64,000 nt of DNA from SIG480 sp045539475 (lineage in GTDB: Bacteria; Bacillota; Clostridia; Oscillospirales; JAAYXM01), in the NCBI GenBank assembly GCA_045539475.1, contig JAZQFJ010000045.1, positions 1 through 64,000 on the forward strand. Direction: 5' to 3'. Shown in pieces: positions 1-9,547 of the stretch. Below the pieces are notes generated by a model. That model ran no database searches, had not been told where the DNA came from, and saw only the letters and a list, made by a program, of their open reading frames with translations. Numbering within the stretch: position 1 is the stretch's first letter; the number at the start of each line of letters is the position of its first letter. A program made the position numbers and the translations under genes.

Positions 1-3000
1 ATTTCTTCCGACTTCCGTTCCATCGGCGTGCTTTACCGGAACGCGGGTAAGCGAACTTATCTTGCTGCTGTCCTCATACGGCTCGATTACGGAAGTAAAG
101 AGCGTATCAAGGTTCTTTCCGCTTCTGCGGACAAGGAGATAATCTGTCCATTCCGGGTTCACATCATGCGGAACCGGCTGACCGTCGGCGGTTGCCACTT
201 CGCTTATATTAAAATCGTTAAGCTGAGTAAGCTTTAAGTGGAGATTGCGCTTGCTCTTAAGCGCTTTGCGGTAGTCTGTAATCTTAAAGTCGATTGAAAA
301 CTCACCGGTCTGCGGTGCAACTGCACGCTCAACATTCGCAAGCCAGTTAAAGCCATTGGTTGCAGTATATTTTATTTCCTCACCGAACGGAACGTCAACG
401 CCTGCATAGGTTCCCTGCGGCTGAGCAACCATATTCACACCCGTTACAACGCTTTCCTCCGACTGGCTGTGGAAGCTGTAAAGATGCTCATCACCGCCGA
501 CAATGCGGAAGAAATCAAGCGCGTAAGAAACCGTATCGTCCACGTCGATTGAAACAACTGTTCTGCGGTAGGTATCCGTAACTCCGGGATATGCCTGAGG
601 TGCATCAACATCCATTATCTTGATGCTTCCCGCATCTTCAAAGTGATACGGATATCCGGGTTGCAGTATTCTTACCTGCGGGGTATCATTTACAAGAACT
701 GTGTTGTGCGAAAGCGTACTTTCAATCCAGTTTGCACCCTGCTTTGTGCCTGTGCCACCGGAGGTTGAGTCGTAACCGAGGTCCGGCGCCATATTAAGAC
801 CAAACGCATCAAGACCGAGATTGAGCGTATCCATATGCTTATGGGTTGTTGCCGCACCACCGAAGTACATCCACCAATCACGCATCGTGTTTGTCTGCGT
901 GGGGTTTGTTACCTTATCGTACATGACACCATCACGGAGTGCTGCAAACCCGTAGCCCGTTGCAATTGAACTTTCGGAGAAATTGTATTCACCATACTGC
1001 TCTACAAGCTGTTTTATCTGTTCTTGCGGAGATTCCGGATCCTTCACGAAAATGCCGTAGTGAATTCCGTCAGTCTTTCCTTTGTTTACATGCCAGAGAA
1101 GCTGAGCAAATACCGGATCACCCGTAAGCCGTAATCCCTCGAGCCACGCATCCGTATATGTCGGGAAAGATACACCTGCAAACGTTGCGGAGTTGTCGCC
1201 TATATTTGCGCCTCTGACACCTGCAAGGATGGTGTCAATTCCCATATACAGCATCTTAACAAACTTCGGATTCTTGTAAAGATTATCTTCATCGCGTAGA
1301 CCGTCCCAGTTTTCAATTGCTTCCATATACGATGAGATCGTGGAAACCCACATATTCATATATCCCATCGAGGATTCGTCTGCATAACCGTCGCGGTCAA
1401 TCCTATTAAACAGTGCTGCACGCATTCCGCCACCGGTACATTTTGTCCGCGATGTCACTCCATCCTGCATAATGAACTCAATCATTTCGCTTGTATCCGG
1501 CTCACGGTCAAGGATGACAGCCGCCAGTGCAAGGCCTCTCTGCTTCATACCAAAGTTACCTCCAATCTGTCCGTTTTTTATTGCGGTGTAGGTTTCAACA
1601 AGCAGGTTCTCCTCTGCATTCTGACGGATAAGCTCGCCGTTTGTTTTCTTATTGTCAAGGTTCCATTGTTCTGCTTTTTCCGAAAGATAGCTTACTACCT
1701 CCGTATCATCATAAATATCAAAGAATGCATCATATGATGTGGTAAGAAAAAAGTTCATCGCATTTTCCCATATGCTTCCGACAATCTTACCGTTACCTCC
1801 TCCGCCGTGAGACGACTGGAGCTTCGGGCAATCCGTGCCATAATCCATATCCGGATAAAGGTCTGCAACTCTGTCAAGGATTATTGCACCTGCGCGGCCG
1901 TATTTTTTATCGCCCGTATACAGATACGCATCACAGAATGCCGTAAGTGAGCTTCGGACAAGCGCCTTTATGCTTCCGGAACCGTACCACACACCGTCGT
2001 GGTTGAATATCGCAATATAACGGTGGACATTTCTTATTTCTGTTCCTTCGCTGCTTGTGTTGTAACGTCCGGTGTCATAACCGAAGCCGTCATCAACGCC
2101 CCAGAAATATCCCTCATTCGGAACGCCGCTGTCTCCTCCGGTTTCGTAATTTTCAAGCCAACCCTGAGTTATCTTATCGCCGTAAAACGGATCCACCGCA
2201 TCTGCGGCATAAAGTTCGCTGTATGTTTCGTTATAAAGATTGCCCTTCGGGTCGCCGTAGCCGTACGGGTTGTCCTTCGCCCATTCAAACACCACATACT
2301 CGCCTTTTTCATTTCTCTCGCCGCGTCCGCAGAGAATACCGTTTTCTTCTCTTGCAAGCGTGTAGTCAAACTCGCCATGTTCATCCAATCCAAGCTCATA
2401 GTATGCACCAAAGTCGTTTGACGGGAACAGGCGCTTACAATCCGGGCACTGAATCTTCCACGGGCGGTTTATCGCATCTATCTTCCATGCGTATTTGCCG
2501 TACTTGTAGTTAAGGTCAACTCCGCAGTAGAAGCAGCGCCAGACAAGCGGGTCTTTCGTTTCTACAAGATCGAATGCACGCGGCAGCGTATGCGCGGTTA
2601 TCATATTATATATGTAATCATAATGCGGCAGATACTTATCCGCTTCTTCAACTGCCGCTTCTGCAGTATCCTTTGCCCAATCGTAAAGCTCAATGTTCTC
2701 ACGTGCGGCTTTGATTTTCTTCTCCGTATAATACGTCCGGTCAGTCTTTCCGTCACGCACGGAAATTATTATACTTTCGCTTCGTGAAACCCCATCAATT
2801 GTTACCGTTGCCTCGATTTCTGCAACGCCGGTATCAACCGGAGTTACGAAGCCTTTTTCATCAACGGTAACTACGCTTTCATCCGACGATACATAGCTTA
2901 AGGCACCGTCCGGAACGGTAAGCGCCGCTCCGTTGTTGTCGTATGCACAGACAGAAAGCTTTATTCCTTCACTGCTCTTCTTCAGAACCTGCGTTGCAGA

Positions 3001-6000
3001 GGTAAGCTCAAGGCTTGCAAAGCCTTCGCTGAGAACATTGAGCGGGATATAGTCTGAATAATAAGTGGCTCCTCCAAAGGTTACCTTTGCCCTTACCGTT
3101 GTAGAGGCAGCCTTCACGCCTGTTATCTTTTCTTCTGAACTTACCGCAATTTCCGTATCAGCAACCTCAAACTCAACAGAAATATCCTCTGCCTTGATTT
3201 CGCTTCCGTTTGTAAGATATGCTTTTACGACAGGAGAAACAGATCCTGAAACAAAGATGTCATACTGTGGTTCTGTAAATTCTATTCTGTCAAGCGTTTG
3301 CTCATTTACGGTAATCTCAATGCTTTTGCTTACCGCCTCGGCACCTTTTACATATGCCGTTGCCGTTATTGTTGCCGTTCCCGGTGCCACGGCAACAAGC
3401 TTTTCACCGGATATTTTTACGATGCTGTCATCCGAGCTTTCAAGAGCAAGGTTATTTTCCGCATCCTTCACGGTTTCCTTATCTCCGTGCTTTGCGCCGA
3501 AGACATAGCTTCGTCCGCCTGCCATAACCACACCCGGGGTAAGAGAGGTGCTTTCACCTGCCGCAATAGAAGCCTTTTCGGCGAAAAGCTCTATAGACTC
3601 TATTCCGCCAAGCCCCTCAACATATGAAAGCGAGAGGTATGCAGGAATCATATAAGCATAGCTTCCCTCAGGGCTTAAGCTCATTGCTCGCATCGTGAAG
3701 GTATGCACACCTTCTGTAAGATACACGGTGTTAAGTGATTTGAGCGTATTGTAGTTTCTGTTTGTGGACATATCCGTCCAGAAGCAGAAATCACCCATAA
3801 ACGCACCGTCCATATAGAGGTTTGCGTTGTTTGCACCTCGGTAGTACTGAGTTCCGAGGAAATCGAGCTCATACCATCCGTCATAATCTACCTGAATATC
3901 TATCGCAAGGTCTGCATTTTGCGTCTGTCCGACTTTCGTAATCTGAGCCTGCGTTCCCTGCGTGAAGCAGCGAAGCTTTGAATTTGCCGGTCCGGAGAGG
4001 ATGTTTGCGCTCTCATCAAAGTTTACTTTCCAGCCGTATTGCTCTATCGTTACATTCGATGCAAAGCCGGTTCCGGGCTTTCTGAAATCAACAAGCTTGC
4101 TCTTCGGGGATTTCGGCTCTACCTTTACCGAAAACGGCTCGCTATTTATTGAGCTTCCGCCGCAAGTCACCGTTGCGATAACGTTTACCTTATCCTTTGC
4201 TGCAACACCGGTGATAACTCCGGTCTCAGCATTGATTGCGAGATACTGCTCATCCTCAGGATTTGCAAGTGCATAGGTCACCGTATATCTGTCGGCATTT
4301 GCAAGATCCGCCTCATTTCCGCTTTCATGCCATGCACGGACGGTAAGTGCCGTTGAGAAATCAACCTCAACGTTGTCTGCACCGATAATCGCTGCATATT
4401 CAAACGGAGTATCATCCGCAACGGCAATATGCAGCGTTCCCTTTATCTGCACACCGTCTGCCTCAACCCACACAGCAATATCTGCATTTCCCGGCCCACG
4501 GGCGGTAATGATACCGTCCTGCGAAACTGTTGCAACAGCGGTGTCGGAGCTTTCATACCAGTAAACAGAGCTTTCGCCGGTATACTCCTCTCCGTCATTG
4601 TAGAAAAGCTTATATTCCGATGTTGCGGTTTCCCCGCGGATAAACGCCGTCTTGTCAGCTGTTACCTCTGCACGGGAAAGAACCTTCTCAACTCCGCTGA
4701 ATGTAACCAAAGCCGATGCCTCGCGCGTTACTCCGTTTATCGTAACCGTTGCGGTTATCTCTGCTTCTCCGTTTGATACAACGGATATAACGCCGGTTGT
4801 TTCGTCAACTGTCGCAACATTCTCATTCGATGAAGTATATTTAACCTCTTCACTGTCAAGCGCCGCGCCTATGGTTATGGGCGTTCCGGTATTTGAATAA
4901 AGAGTAAGCTTTGTTGAAAGTGTGTCGCCGTATTTCGGAGCATCAAGCTCACTTGTAAGTGAAAGCTCTGCACAGTCAAGCGCAACCTCGTGAACGGAAA
5001 TATGGGACACAAATATATCCGCACCCTTGCACTCTGCCGCGTTGAAGTCCATACGTGTTTCCAGACCGTAAACATCTGCATAGCCATAGTTTAAGTAAAG
5101 AGCTCCAACGTTAAATTTTGTCCAATCCTGATCGCCGGTCTTTCCTGCCCACTGGGAATCGGCGATGCTCTTTACCGTCACGCCACTTGAGGTAAGGTCA
5201 TTGTAATAATAAGCTCTCATAATTGCCGACGGCAGTGTGTTTGTGTTCTCGCTCTTTATGTAACCGCTGTATTCATAAAGCTTTCCCGCCTCTGCCTGCA
5301 CAATGTTTCGCTGGTCGCTCGAGCTGTTTGCTTTGCGCTGATAGCTCTGAATTCTTATGTTGTTTGAGTTTCCCGTCGGAGCAAGCGAGAATTTCGCAAT
5401 ATTGGTTGTCTTGCCCGTTATCTCGGAAACAACGTCGCGCAGAAGCGTATATTCATAATTATACGTTGTAGCGTTCTTCGTTGCTTTCCAATACGAAAGC
5501 TTAGGATCAGTTATACCCGACCTATCTGTAAGGTAAATGTCCCGTTCAAACTCACCGTGGAGTACATTCACCCATTTGTTACTTCCTTCCGGCTTTACTT
5601 GGCGTGAATTTAAGATATTTGCACCGATTACGTTTACCTCGCACTCCGTCGATATTTCATTCTCGCCAAGGCTTGCTGTGACGGTGATTTTTGTTCTACC
5701 CGGTGCAAGCGGCTTGAGTATTCCGTTTTTATCTACCGTTGCGATATCTTCATCATCTGATTTATAAGAAAGCTCGATATCTTCCCCAAGCGTTTTTCCG
5801 TTATCATCAGTCACGGAAATCGGATACGTGTTGCCTACACTGAGAATTTCCGCGCCGATATCAGCTATCATGCCGGCGGGAAGGCGCACAATCTCGTCCT
5901 CAGAAACCTGCTGTCCCTCCGGAACGATTCTCATTCCGGAAAGATACATTTCCTGACGGTACGCGGCATTCAGAGAGTCATTTACTCCGGTCGCATCAGT

Positions 6001-6603
6001 GGCTACTGAACCATCCACCACATTTATTACTTTAGAATTAAGTGTAACAGAATTTAATGTTGCTGCAAAAAGAATGCAGTAATCCCCCGTTTCAAGCTCT
6101 ACTGCGATTTTTTCCCCATCGGCACTTCCATCCACCGTAACCGGCGTGTATTCCCCTGCAGTTGCCGCAGAAAAGTTGAAATAGCCGAGAAGATTGTTGT
6201 CCGTTCCGATAATCGCATTGGTGTTTGTTGCACTGTCCATTGCTGAATTATATTTTGCAATCGCAATTGCGGGTGCAATTGATGTTTCTGTTGGATTGTC
6301 CGTTTTGAAGTAGACATTATATTTGCCCGGTGTTGCCACGCTTACCTTCAGCGCAACGAACTGGCGATGCCCTGTGTTTCCGCCGGCACTATACCTCCGC
6401 ACCTGTATTCCTGTCCATGAGAGAGCGAACTTGGTAGCCTCAACAGATTCCGAAGCACTGCTGCCTGTGGTTTTTGCTATAATTTGGGATATTTCAAACT
6501 TCTGCTCAACTCCCTCTGCAAATACAGACATTGCAGGCATGAGCGACAGCATAATCGCAAAGCTGAGCAGTAATGATAACATTCTGTTCATTTTAGTTCT
6601 CAT
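1..6603 (-). CDS. Giant secreted modular protein with heparinase II/III-like lyase domain (C-terminus cut by window edge)
   Basis: The frame is open from an ATG at 6603, with AGGAG eight bases upstream, to base 1, giving 2,201 codons without a stop; the end lies outside the window. Residues 1-30 form a signal peptide. Residues about 31-225 are a beta-rich module almost identical to the start of the neighbouring 542-residue protein. Several bacterial Ig-like (Big2) repeats follow. A C-x2-C pair near residue 1353 and a C-P-D-C pair near 1385 look like a zinc ribbon. An alpha-toroid and a C-terminal lyase region come next, with HKHMDTLNLG near 1920 and SHNTVLVN near 1964, matching the conserved His motifs of heparinase II/III-type polysaccharide lyases. 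It is a paralogue of the 2,816-residue protein at 49968-58418, so an SLH anchor may follow off the edge. The substrate (glycosaminoglycan-like or alginate-like uronic acid polymer) is an inference. Confidence 0.85.
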   Translation of the reverse strand, partial: MRTKMNRMLSLLLSFAIMLSLMPAMSVFAEGVEQKFEISQIIAKTTGSSASESVEATKFALSWTGIQVRRYSAGGNTGHRQFVALKVSVATPGKYNVYFKTDNPTETSIAPAIAIAKYNSAMDSATNTNAIIGTDNNLLGYFNFSAATAGEYTPVTVDGSADGEKIAVELETGDYCILFAATLNSVTLNSKVINVVDGSVATDATGVNDSLNAAYRQEMYLSGMRIVPEGQQVSEDEIVRLPAGMIADIGAEILSVGNTYPISVTDDNGKTLGEDIELSYKSDDEDIATVDKNGILKPLAPGRTKITVTASLGENEISTECEVNVIGANILNSRQVKPEGSNKWVNVLHGEFERDIYLTDRSGITDPKLSYWKATKNATTYNYEYTLLRDVVSEITGKTTNIAKFSLAPTGNSNNIRIQSYQRKANSSSDQRNIVQAEAGKLYEYSGYIKSENTNTLPSAIMRAYYYNDLTSSGVTVKSIADSQWAGKTGDQDWTKFNVGALYLNYGYADVYGLETRMDFNAAECKGADIFVSHISVHEVALDCAELSLTSELDAPKYGDTLSTKLTLYSNTGTPITIGAALDSEEVKYTSSNENVATVDETTGVISVVSNGEAEITATVTINGVTREASALVTFSGVEKVLSRAEVTADKTAFIRGETATSEYKLFYNDGEEYTGESSVYWYESSDTAVATVSQDGIITARGPGNADIAVWVEADGVQIKGTLHIAVADDTPFEYAAIIGADNVEVDFSTALTVRAWHESGNEADLANADRYTVTYALANPEDEQYLAINAETGVITGVAAKDKVNVIATVTCGGSSINSEPFSVKVEPKSPKSKLVDFRKPGTGFASNVTIEQYGWKVNFDESANILSGPANSKLRCFTQGTQAQITKVGQTQNADLAIDIQVDYDGWYELDFLGTQYYRGANNANLYMDGAFMGDFCFWTDMSTNRNYNTLKSLNTVYLTEGVHTFTMRAMSLSPEGSYAYMIPAYLSLSYVEGLGGIESIELFAEKASIAAGESTSLTPGVVMAGGRSYVFGAKHGDKETVKDAENNLALESSDDSIVKISGEKLVAVAPGTATITATAYVKGAEAVSKSIEITVNEQTLDRIEFTEPQYDIFVSGSVSPVVKAYLTNGSEIKAEDISVEFEVADTEIAVSSEEKITGVKAASTTVRAKVTFGGATYYSDYIPLNVLSEGFASLELTSATQVLKKSSEGIKLSVCAYDNNGAALTVPDGALSYVSSDESVVTVDEKGFVTPVDTGVAEIEATVTIDGVSRSESIIISVRDGKTDRTYYTEKKIKAARENIELYDWAKDTAEAAVEEADKYLPHYDYIYNMITAHTLPRAFDLVETKDPLVWRCFYCGVDLNYKYGKYAWKIDAINRPWKIQCPDCKRLFPSNDFGAYYELGLDEHGEFDYTLAREENGILCGRGERNEKGEYVVFEWAKDNPYGYGDPKGNLYNETYSELYAADAVDPFYGDKITQGWLENYETGGDSGVPNEGYFWGVDDGFGYDTGRYNTSSEGTEIRNVHRYIAIFNHDGVWYGSGSIKALVRSSLTAFCDAYLYTGDKKYGRAGAIILDRVADLYPDMDYGTDCPKLQSSHGGGGNGKIVGSIWENAMNFFLTTSYDAFFDIYDDTEVVSYLSEKAEQWNLDNKKTNGELIRQNAEENLLVETYTAIKNGQIGGNFGMKQRGLALAAVILDREPDTSEMIEFIMQDGVTSRTKCTGGGMRAALFNRIDRDGYADESSMGYMNMWVSTISSYMEAIENWDGLRDEDNLYKNPKFVKMLYMGIDTILAGVRGANIGDNSATFAGVSFPTYTDAWLEGLRLTGDPVFAQLLWHVNKGKTDGIHYGIFVKDPESPQEQIKQLVEQYGEYNFSESSIATGYGFAALRDGVMYDKVTNPTQTNTMRDWWMYFGGAATTHKHMDTLNLGLDAFGLNMAPDLGYDSTSGGTGTKQGANWIESTLSHNTVLVNDTPQVRILQPGYPYHFEDAGSIKIMDVDAPQAYPGVTDTYRRTVVSIDVDDTVSYALDFFRIVGGDEHLYSFHSQSEESVVTGVNMVAQPQGTYAGVDVPFGEEIKYTATNGFNWLANVERAVAPQTGEFSIDFKITDYRKALKSKRNLHLKLTQLNDFNISEVATADGQPVPHDVNPEWTDYLLVRRSGKNLDTLFTSVIEPYEDSSKISSLTRVPVKHADGTEVGRN
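5961..6081 (-). repeat. 121-base repeat, copy in the left giant lyase gene
   Basis: Identical, base for base, to 7667-7787 in the neighbouring gene, including third codon positions. Both encode the end of the shared N-terminal module. Confidence 0.85.
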
Positions 6604-6631
6604 ACGCAATTCTCCTTCCTGGATTATAAAA

Positions 6632-6658
6632 GGGAGGGTGAACACCGTCCATCCTCCC
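6632..6658 (-). terminator. Hairpin with T-tract between the two left secreted-protein genes
   Basis: On the minus strand GGGAGG pairs with CCTCCC around an inner five-base-pair stem and a three-base loop, followed by TTTTATAA. It lies after the stop of the 542-residue protein gene and before the giant lyase gene. It could be a partial terminator that lowers expression of the second gene. Confidence 0.55.
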
Positions 6659-6668
6659 CTGGTGTGTG

Positions 6669-8297
6669 TTAGTTATTCTTTTCGTATTCGCCGTCGGTGA
6701 TTAGGGTATACGCACTTTCGTTTCTCAAAATTGCATAACCGACATATGTTCCTTTTTCATCCGCAATAACGCTGAACTGTGTGCCCGGCTTTGTCATAGC
6801 AATTCTCGTTGTGTTACTTTCACTGTCTGTAAACATAATGCCCTTTTCAACTGCATCTTCAAGACCGATAAACTCTGCCATAACACCGGTTACGCCTGCA
6901 GCTACATCAAATGCGTCGATGATTATCTTCATCTTGCTGCCGGTGTAATAGTGGTCTTCGTATTCTGCAGTTACTGTGCACTCTTCCCACGCCTTGAAGC
7001 TGTATGTTGAATCACAGCTTACAATTTCTGTCTCACCGTTTATACCGGTCTTTGTCCAGCACTTGAATACACCTGTGGCGTTTGCTGTGCAGATAACTGT
7101 GTCACCGTAAGCATACAAACCTGTGCCGGTACCACCGGTTACGGTTATACCGATATTCTTTTCCGGTTCATCAAGGTCATAATGTGCAACATAGATGTTT
7201 GTTTCGCCGTAGCGGTCCCAGCCAGTTGATGTGCCGTAGCCTGCCATCGAAACTCTTGTTTCCTGATTTGCCCCGGGAATAAGCTGACCGTTTGCATTGT
7301 AGTATTCCGTTCCGGAAACTTCATCAGCATATACCGGGATAAGATAATTTGCATACTTTGAATCCGGAGCATAGTTTTTAAGCTCGTTGGTCTCGCCGAT
7401 AAGAATTCTCTTCTGTGTGGTAAGCCCCTTTGCCCAATAGAGGAATTTTGCACCGTTTTTATTTATTTCCGGAGCTGTGATGTTATGCGTTCCGTCAGCG
7501 TTCTTAACTGATTTAATCTCGCTGCCGTCTTTTGAAATAGTTATTACGGCCGGTTCGTTGTAGTTTTCCTCCGGAACACTGCCGTCAAGCTCAAATGCCG
7601 CGACGAGCTCTTCATCTTCCTCTACCGGAACAAGCTTTATTCCGGAAAGATACATTTCCTGCTGATACGCGGCATTCAGAGAGTCATTTACTCCGGTCGC
7701 ATCAGTGGCTACTGAACCATCCACCACATTTATTACTTTAGAATTAAGTGTAACAGAATTTAATGTTGCTGCAAAAAGAATGCAGTATTCTCCCACTTCA
7801 AGGTCTGCTACGATTTTTTCTCCATCAGCACTTCCATTCTTCGTGACCGGAGCATATTCCCCTGCAGGTGCCGCAGAAAAGTTGAAGTAACCGAGAAGCT
7901 TGTCGTCCGTTCCGATAATCGCATTGGTGTTTGTTGCACTGTCCATTGCTGAATTATATTTTGCAATCGCAATTGCGGGTGCAATTGATGTTGCCTCAGG
8001 ATTGTCGGTCTTAAAGTAGACATTATATATGCCCGGTGTTGCCACGCTTGCCTTCAGCGCAACGAACTGGCGATGTGATGAGTTTCCGCCGGCACTATAT
8101 CTCCGCACCTGTATGCCTGTCCATGAGAGAACGGAATCGGTAATCTCAACAGATTCCGAAGCACTGCTGCCTGTGGTTTTTGCTATAATTTGGGATATCA
8201 CAAGCTCCTGCTCGGTTGCCTCTCCCGTTGCGAAGACTGACGGGATGAGAGAGAGCATAATCGCCGCCGCAAGGATAATTGATAATATTTTTTTCAT
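6669..8297 (-). CDS. Secreted modular protein (542 aa), shares N-terminal module with the giant lyase
   Basis: ATG start with AGGAGG eight bases upstream. A signal peptide (residues 1-23, ending SVFA) is followed by a module at about 30-225 that is nearly identical to residues 31-225 of the downstream giant lyase. A middle region (about 225-450) resembles InlB/Flg_new-type surface repeats (FLYWAKGL, FKCWTKTG). A C-terminal module of about 85 residues resembles the end of the 1,025-residue protein at 58490-61567. No catalytic motif or SLH domain is seen. It is probably a carbohydrate-binding or adhesive surface protein transcribed together with the lyase. The function is an inference from company and architecture; the reading frame is secure. 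Confidence 0.8.
   Translation of the reverse strand: MKKILSIILAAAIMLSLIPSVFATGEATEQELVISQIIAKTTGSSASESVEITDSVLSWTGIQVRRYSAGGNSSHRQFVALKASVATPGIYNVYFKTDNPEATSIAPAIAIAKYNSAMDSATNTNAIIGTDDKLLGYFNFSAAPAGEYAPVTKNGSADGEKIVADLEVGEYCILFAATLNSVTLNSKVINVVDGSVATDATGVNDSLNAAYQQEMYLSGIKLVPVEEDEELVAAFELDGSVPEENYNEPAVITISKDGSEIKSVKNADGTHNITAPEINKNGAKFLYWAKGLTTQKRILIGETNELKNYAPDSKYANYLIPVYADEVSGTEYYNANGQLIPGANQETRVSMAGYGTSTGWDRYGETNIYVAHYDLDEPEKNIGITVTGGTGTGLYAYGDTVICTANATGVFKCWTKTGINGETEIVSCDSTYSFKAWEECTVTAEYEDHYYTGSKMKIIIDAFDVAAGVTGVMAEFIGLEDAVEKGIMFTDSESNTTRIAMTKPGTQFSVIADEKGTYVGYAILRNESAYTLITDGEYEKNN
7667..7787 (-). repeat. 121-base repeat, copy in the 542-residue protein gene
   Basis: Partner of 5961-6081. 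The surrounding ~650 bases are also very similar, with scattered changes. Confidence 0.85.
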
Positions 8298-8453
8298 TCT
8301 GTTTTTCCTCCTAAAAATACATTAAAAATTTTATCTATATAAAACAACCCGAGGGTTGCACAATACAATCATAACATTGCGGATAAAATATCACCCGGAA
8401 AGTTTGATTTTACTGTAATTATACACTTAACTGAAAGCAAAATAAATACACAA

Positions 8454-8498
8454 ATATGCGAGTTTTATACTTTTTGGTACTAAAACGCAAAATGCACA
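8454..8498. promoter_or_regulatory. Candidate AraC binding sites upstream of the left lyase operon
   Basis: ATATGCGAGT (8454-8463), GGTAC followed by TAAAA (8476-8485) and AATGCACA (8491-8498) match ATATGCAAGT, GTACCAAAA and TGTGCATT in the promoter of the glycyl radical operon at 9462-9496, partly in inverted order. They sit directly upstream of the weak -35 box. Binding by the AraC protein encoded between them is inferred. Confidence 0.4.
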
Positions 8499-8527
8499 CA
8501 ATACACAAAGAAGTCCTGATAAAGCAA

Positions 8528-8564
8528 AAAGCAGTGAGTGGACCCGTTGTCTGCTCACTGCTTT
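8528..8564 (-). terminator. Terminator of the AraC regulator gene
   Basis: A perfect 11-base-pair stem (AAAGCAGTGAG with CTCACTGCTTT) is followed on the minus strand by TTTTTGCTTT. It lies 23 bases past the stop of the regulator gene. Confidence 0.8.
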
Positions 8565-8586
8565 CCTATGATGAACCGTCTGTATT

Positions 8587-9390
8587 TTACTTTGAAGACT
8601 TATACCGTTGCATAAAGAGTGTCGGCGAAGTTCCAACATACTCCTTAAACTGACGACTGAAATAATATACGTTGTCGTATCCGCACATCTCAGCCACCTC
8701 GGATATTGAGTAGCGTTCGGAGCTGAGAAGATCGCAAGCGTAATTTATTTTCATCTGAATTACGTATTTTACCGGAGTTACCCCAAACTTTTTGACAAAC
8801 AGCTTTTTGAGATATGACTCACTTATTCTGCACTTTTCAGCGAGCAATGGTACGGATATCTTTTTCTCCAGAAAGTTGTTCTCAATATAATTTATAGCCG
8901 GTTTTATTGCGTCATACTGGCTTTGCCTTATGTAGTTTGTTTTCTGCATTTCTGCGAAAATTTTGTAAAGCAAGGATATACACTCAAAATAGTAGCCGTC
9001 ATTTTTGGAAACCCATACTGTAAAAAGCTTTTTAAATAAATTCCCAACTTTTTCCGAATTGTTGCACTTCATGACAAATGCTTCGTCGGTTACCGGAGAA
9101 TCCGTATCAAAAAATATATCTATGCACTCCGGACCGTGACCTATCTTTTGGTTTTTAACAATATACTCCCGATTTTCTCCTTTCGGCAAAAAACGAATCA
9201 TATTTTCCTCAACATTCATGATTTTTCCGTTGAAACAAACCGTATTCTTTCCCGTAAAATTGTATATAAGTTCATTATGTGTGACCTGATTCTTAAAAAC
9301 CACTCTTTCCTGAGGATATTCATTTTTTCCTACAAAAACAGCTCTGGTAATTCCCGTTATAAGAAAATTATTTTTAAAATTATCACTCAT
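8587..9390 (-). CDS. AraC-family transcriptional regulator next to glycyl radical operon
   Basis: A 267-residue protein. The ATG at 9390, with GAGGCGG upstream, is preferred over an upstream in-frame start that would run through the promoter. The first ~160 residues form a cupin-like ligand-binding half (KNEYPQERVVFKNQ, YNFTGKNTVCFNGK). The last ~100 form two helix-turn-helix motifs of the AraC type (SESYLKKLFVKKFGVTPVKYV; SISEVAEMCGYDNVYYFSRQFKEYVGTSP). It is divergent from the glycyl radical enzyme operon and tail-to-head with the secreted lyase operon, and probably activates both in response to a sugar. The ligand is unknown. Family assignment is firm; targets are inferred from position and shared motifs. 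Confidence 0.92.
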   Translation of the reverse strand: MSDNFKNNFLITGITRAVFVGKNEYPQERVVFKNQVTHNELIYNFTGKNTVCFNGKIMNVEENMIRFLPKGENREYIVKNQKIGHGPECIDIFFDTDSPVTDEAFVMKCNNSEKVGNLFKKLFTVWVSKNDGYYFECISLLYKIFAEMQKTNYIRQSQYDAIKPAINYIENNFLEKKISVPLLAEKCRISESYLKKLFVKKFGVTPVKYVIQMKINYACDLLSSERYSISEVAEMCGYDNVYYFSRQFKEYVGTSPTLFMQRYKSSK

Positions 9391-9412
9391 AAATAACACC
9401 GCCTCAGCTATT

Positions 9413-9441
9413 ATAATACATAAAAAGCGGCGCTGTGTCAA
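9413..9441 (-). promoter_or_regulatory. Promoter of the AraC regulator gene
   Basis: On the minus strand TTGACA (9436-9441) and TATTAT (9413-9418) are separated by 17 bases. The start codon is 23 bases downstream. Confidence 0.7.
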
Positions 9442-9461
9442 CACACTAAAACTATTTTTTT

Positions 9462-9524
9462 GTACCAAAATATGCAAGTATTGTCTTTTGTGCATTTACT
9501 TCTTCTGCTATTTAAATGTATAAT
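9462..9524 (+). promoter_or_regulatory. Activator-type promoter of the glycyl radical enzyme operon
   Basis: TATAAT at 9519-9524 is preceded by a weak -35 (TTTACT, 9495-9500, 18-base spacer). The motifs GTACCAAAA, ATATGCAAGT and TGTGCATT at 9462-9496 abut the -35. Similar motifs lie upstream of the left lyase operon, suggesting control by the AraC protein encoded next door. Confidence 0.5.
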
Positions 9525-9547
9525 CGCAACGAAAGGTGGAATACGCA

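Larger units (their letters stand above)
8298..8586 (-). promoter_or_regulatory. Control region of the left lyase operon
   Basis: On the minus strand a TATAAT box (8418-8423) has only a poor -35 (TTTATT, 8441-8446), as expected for an activator-dependent promoter. Motifs shared with the glycyl radical operon promoter lie just upstream (8454-8498). The predicted leader is about 110 bases and contains a small GC hairpin (CAACC/GGTTG, 8345-8358) followed by TTTTATA. The far side holds the terminator of the AraC gene. No gene is seen here. Confidence 0.5.

Noticed and set aside
1..6600. Frameshifted or broken gene on the left edge
   Set aside because: At first no single short frame explains the region, but the minus frame from 6603 is open without interruption to base 1; it is only cut by the window.
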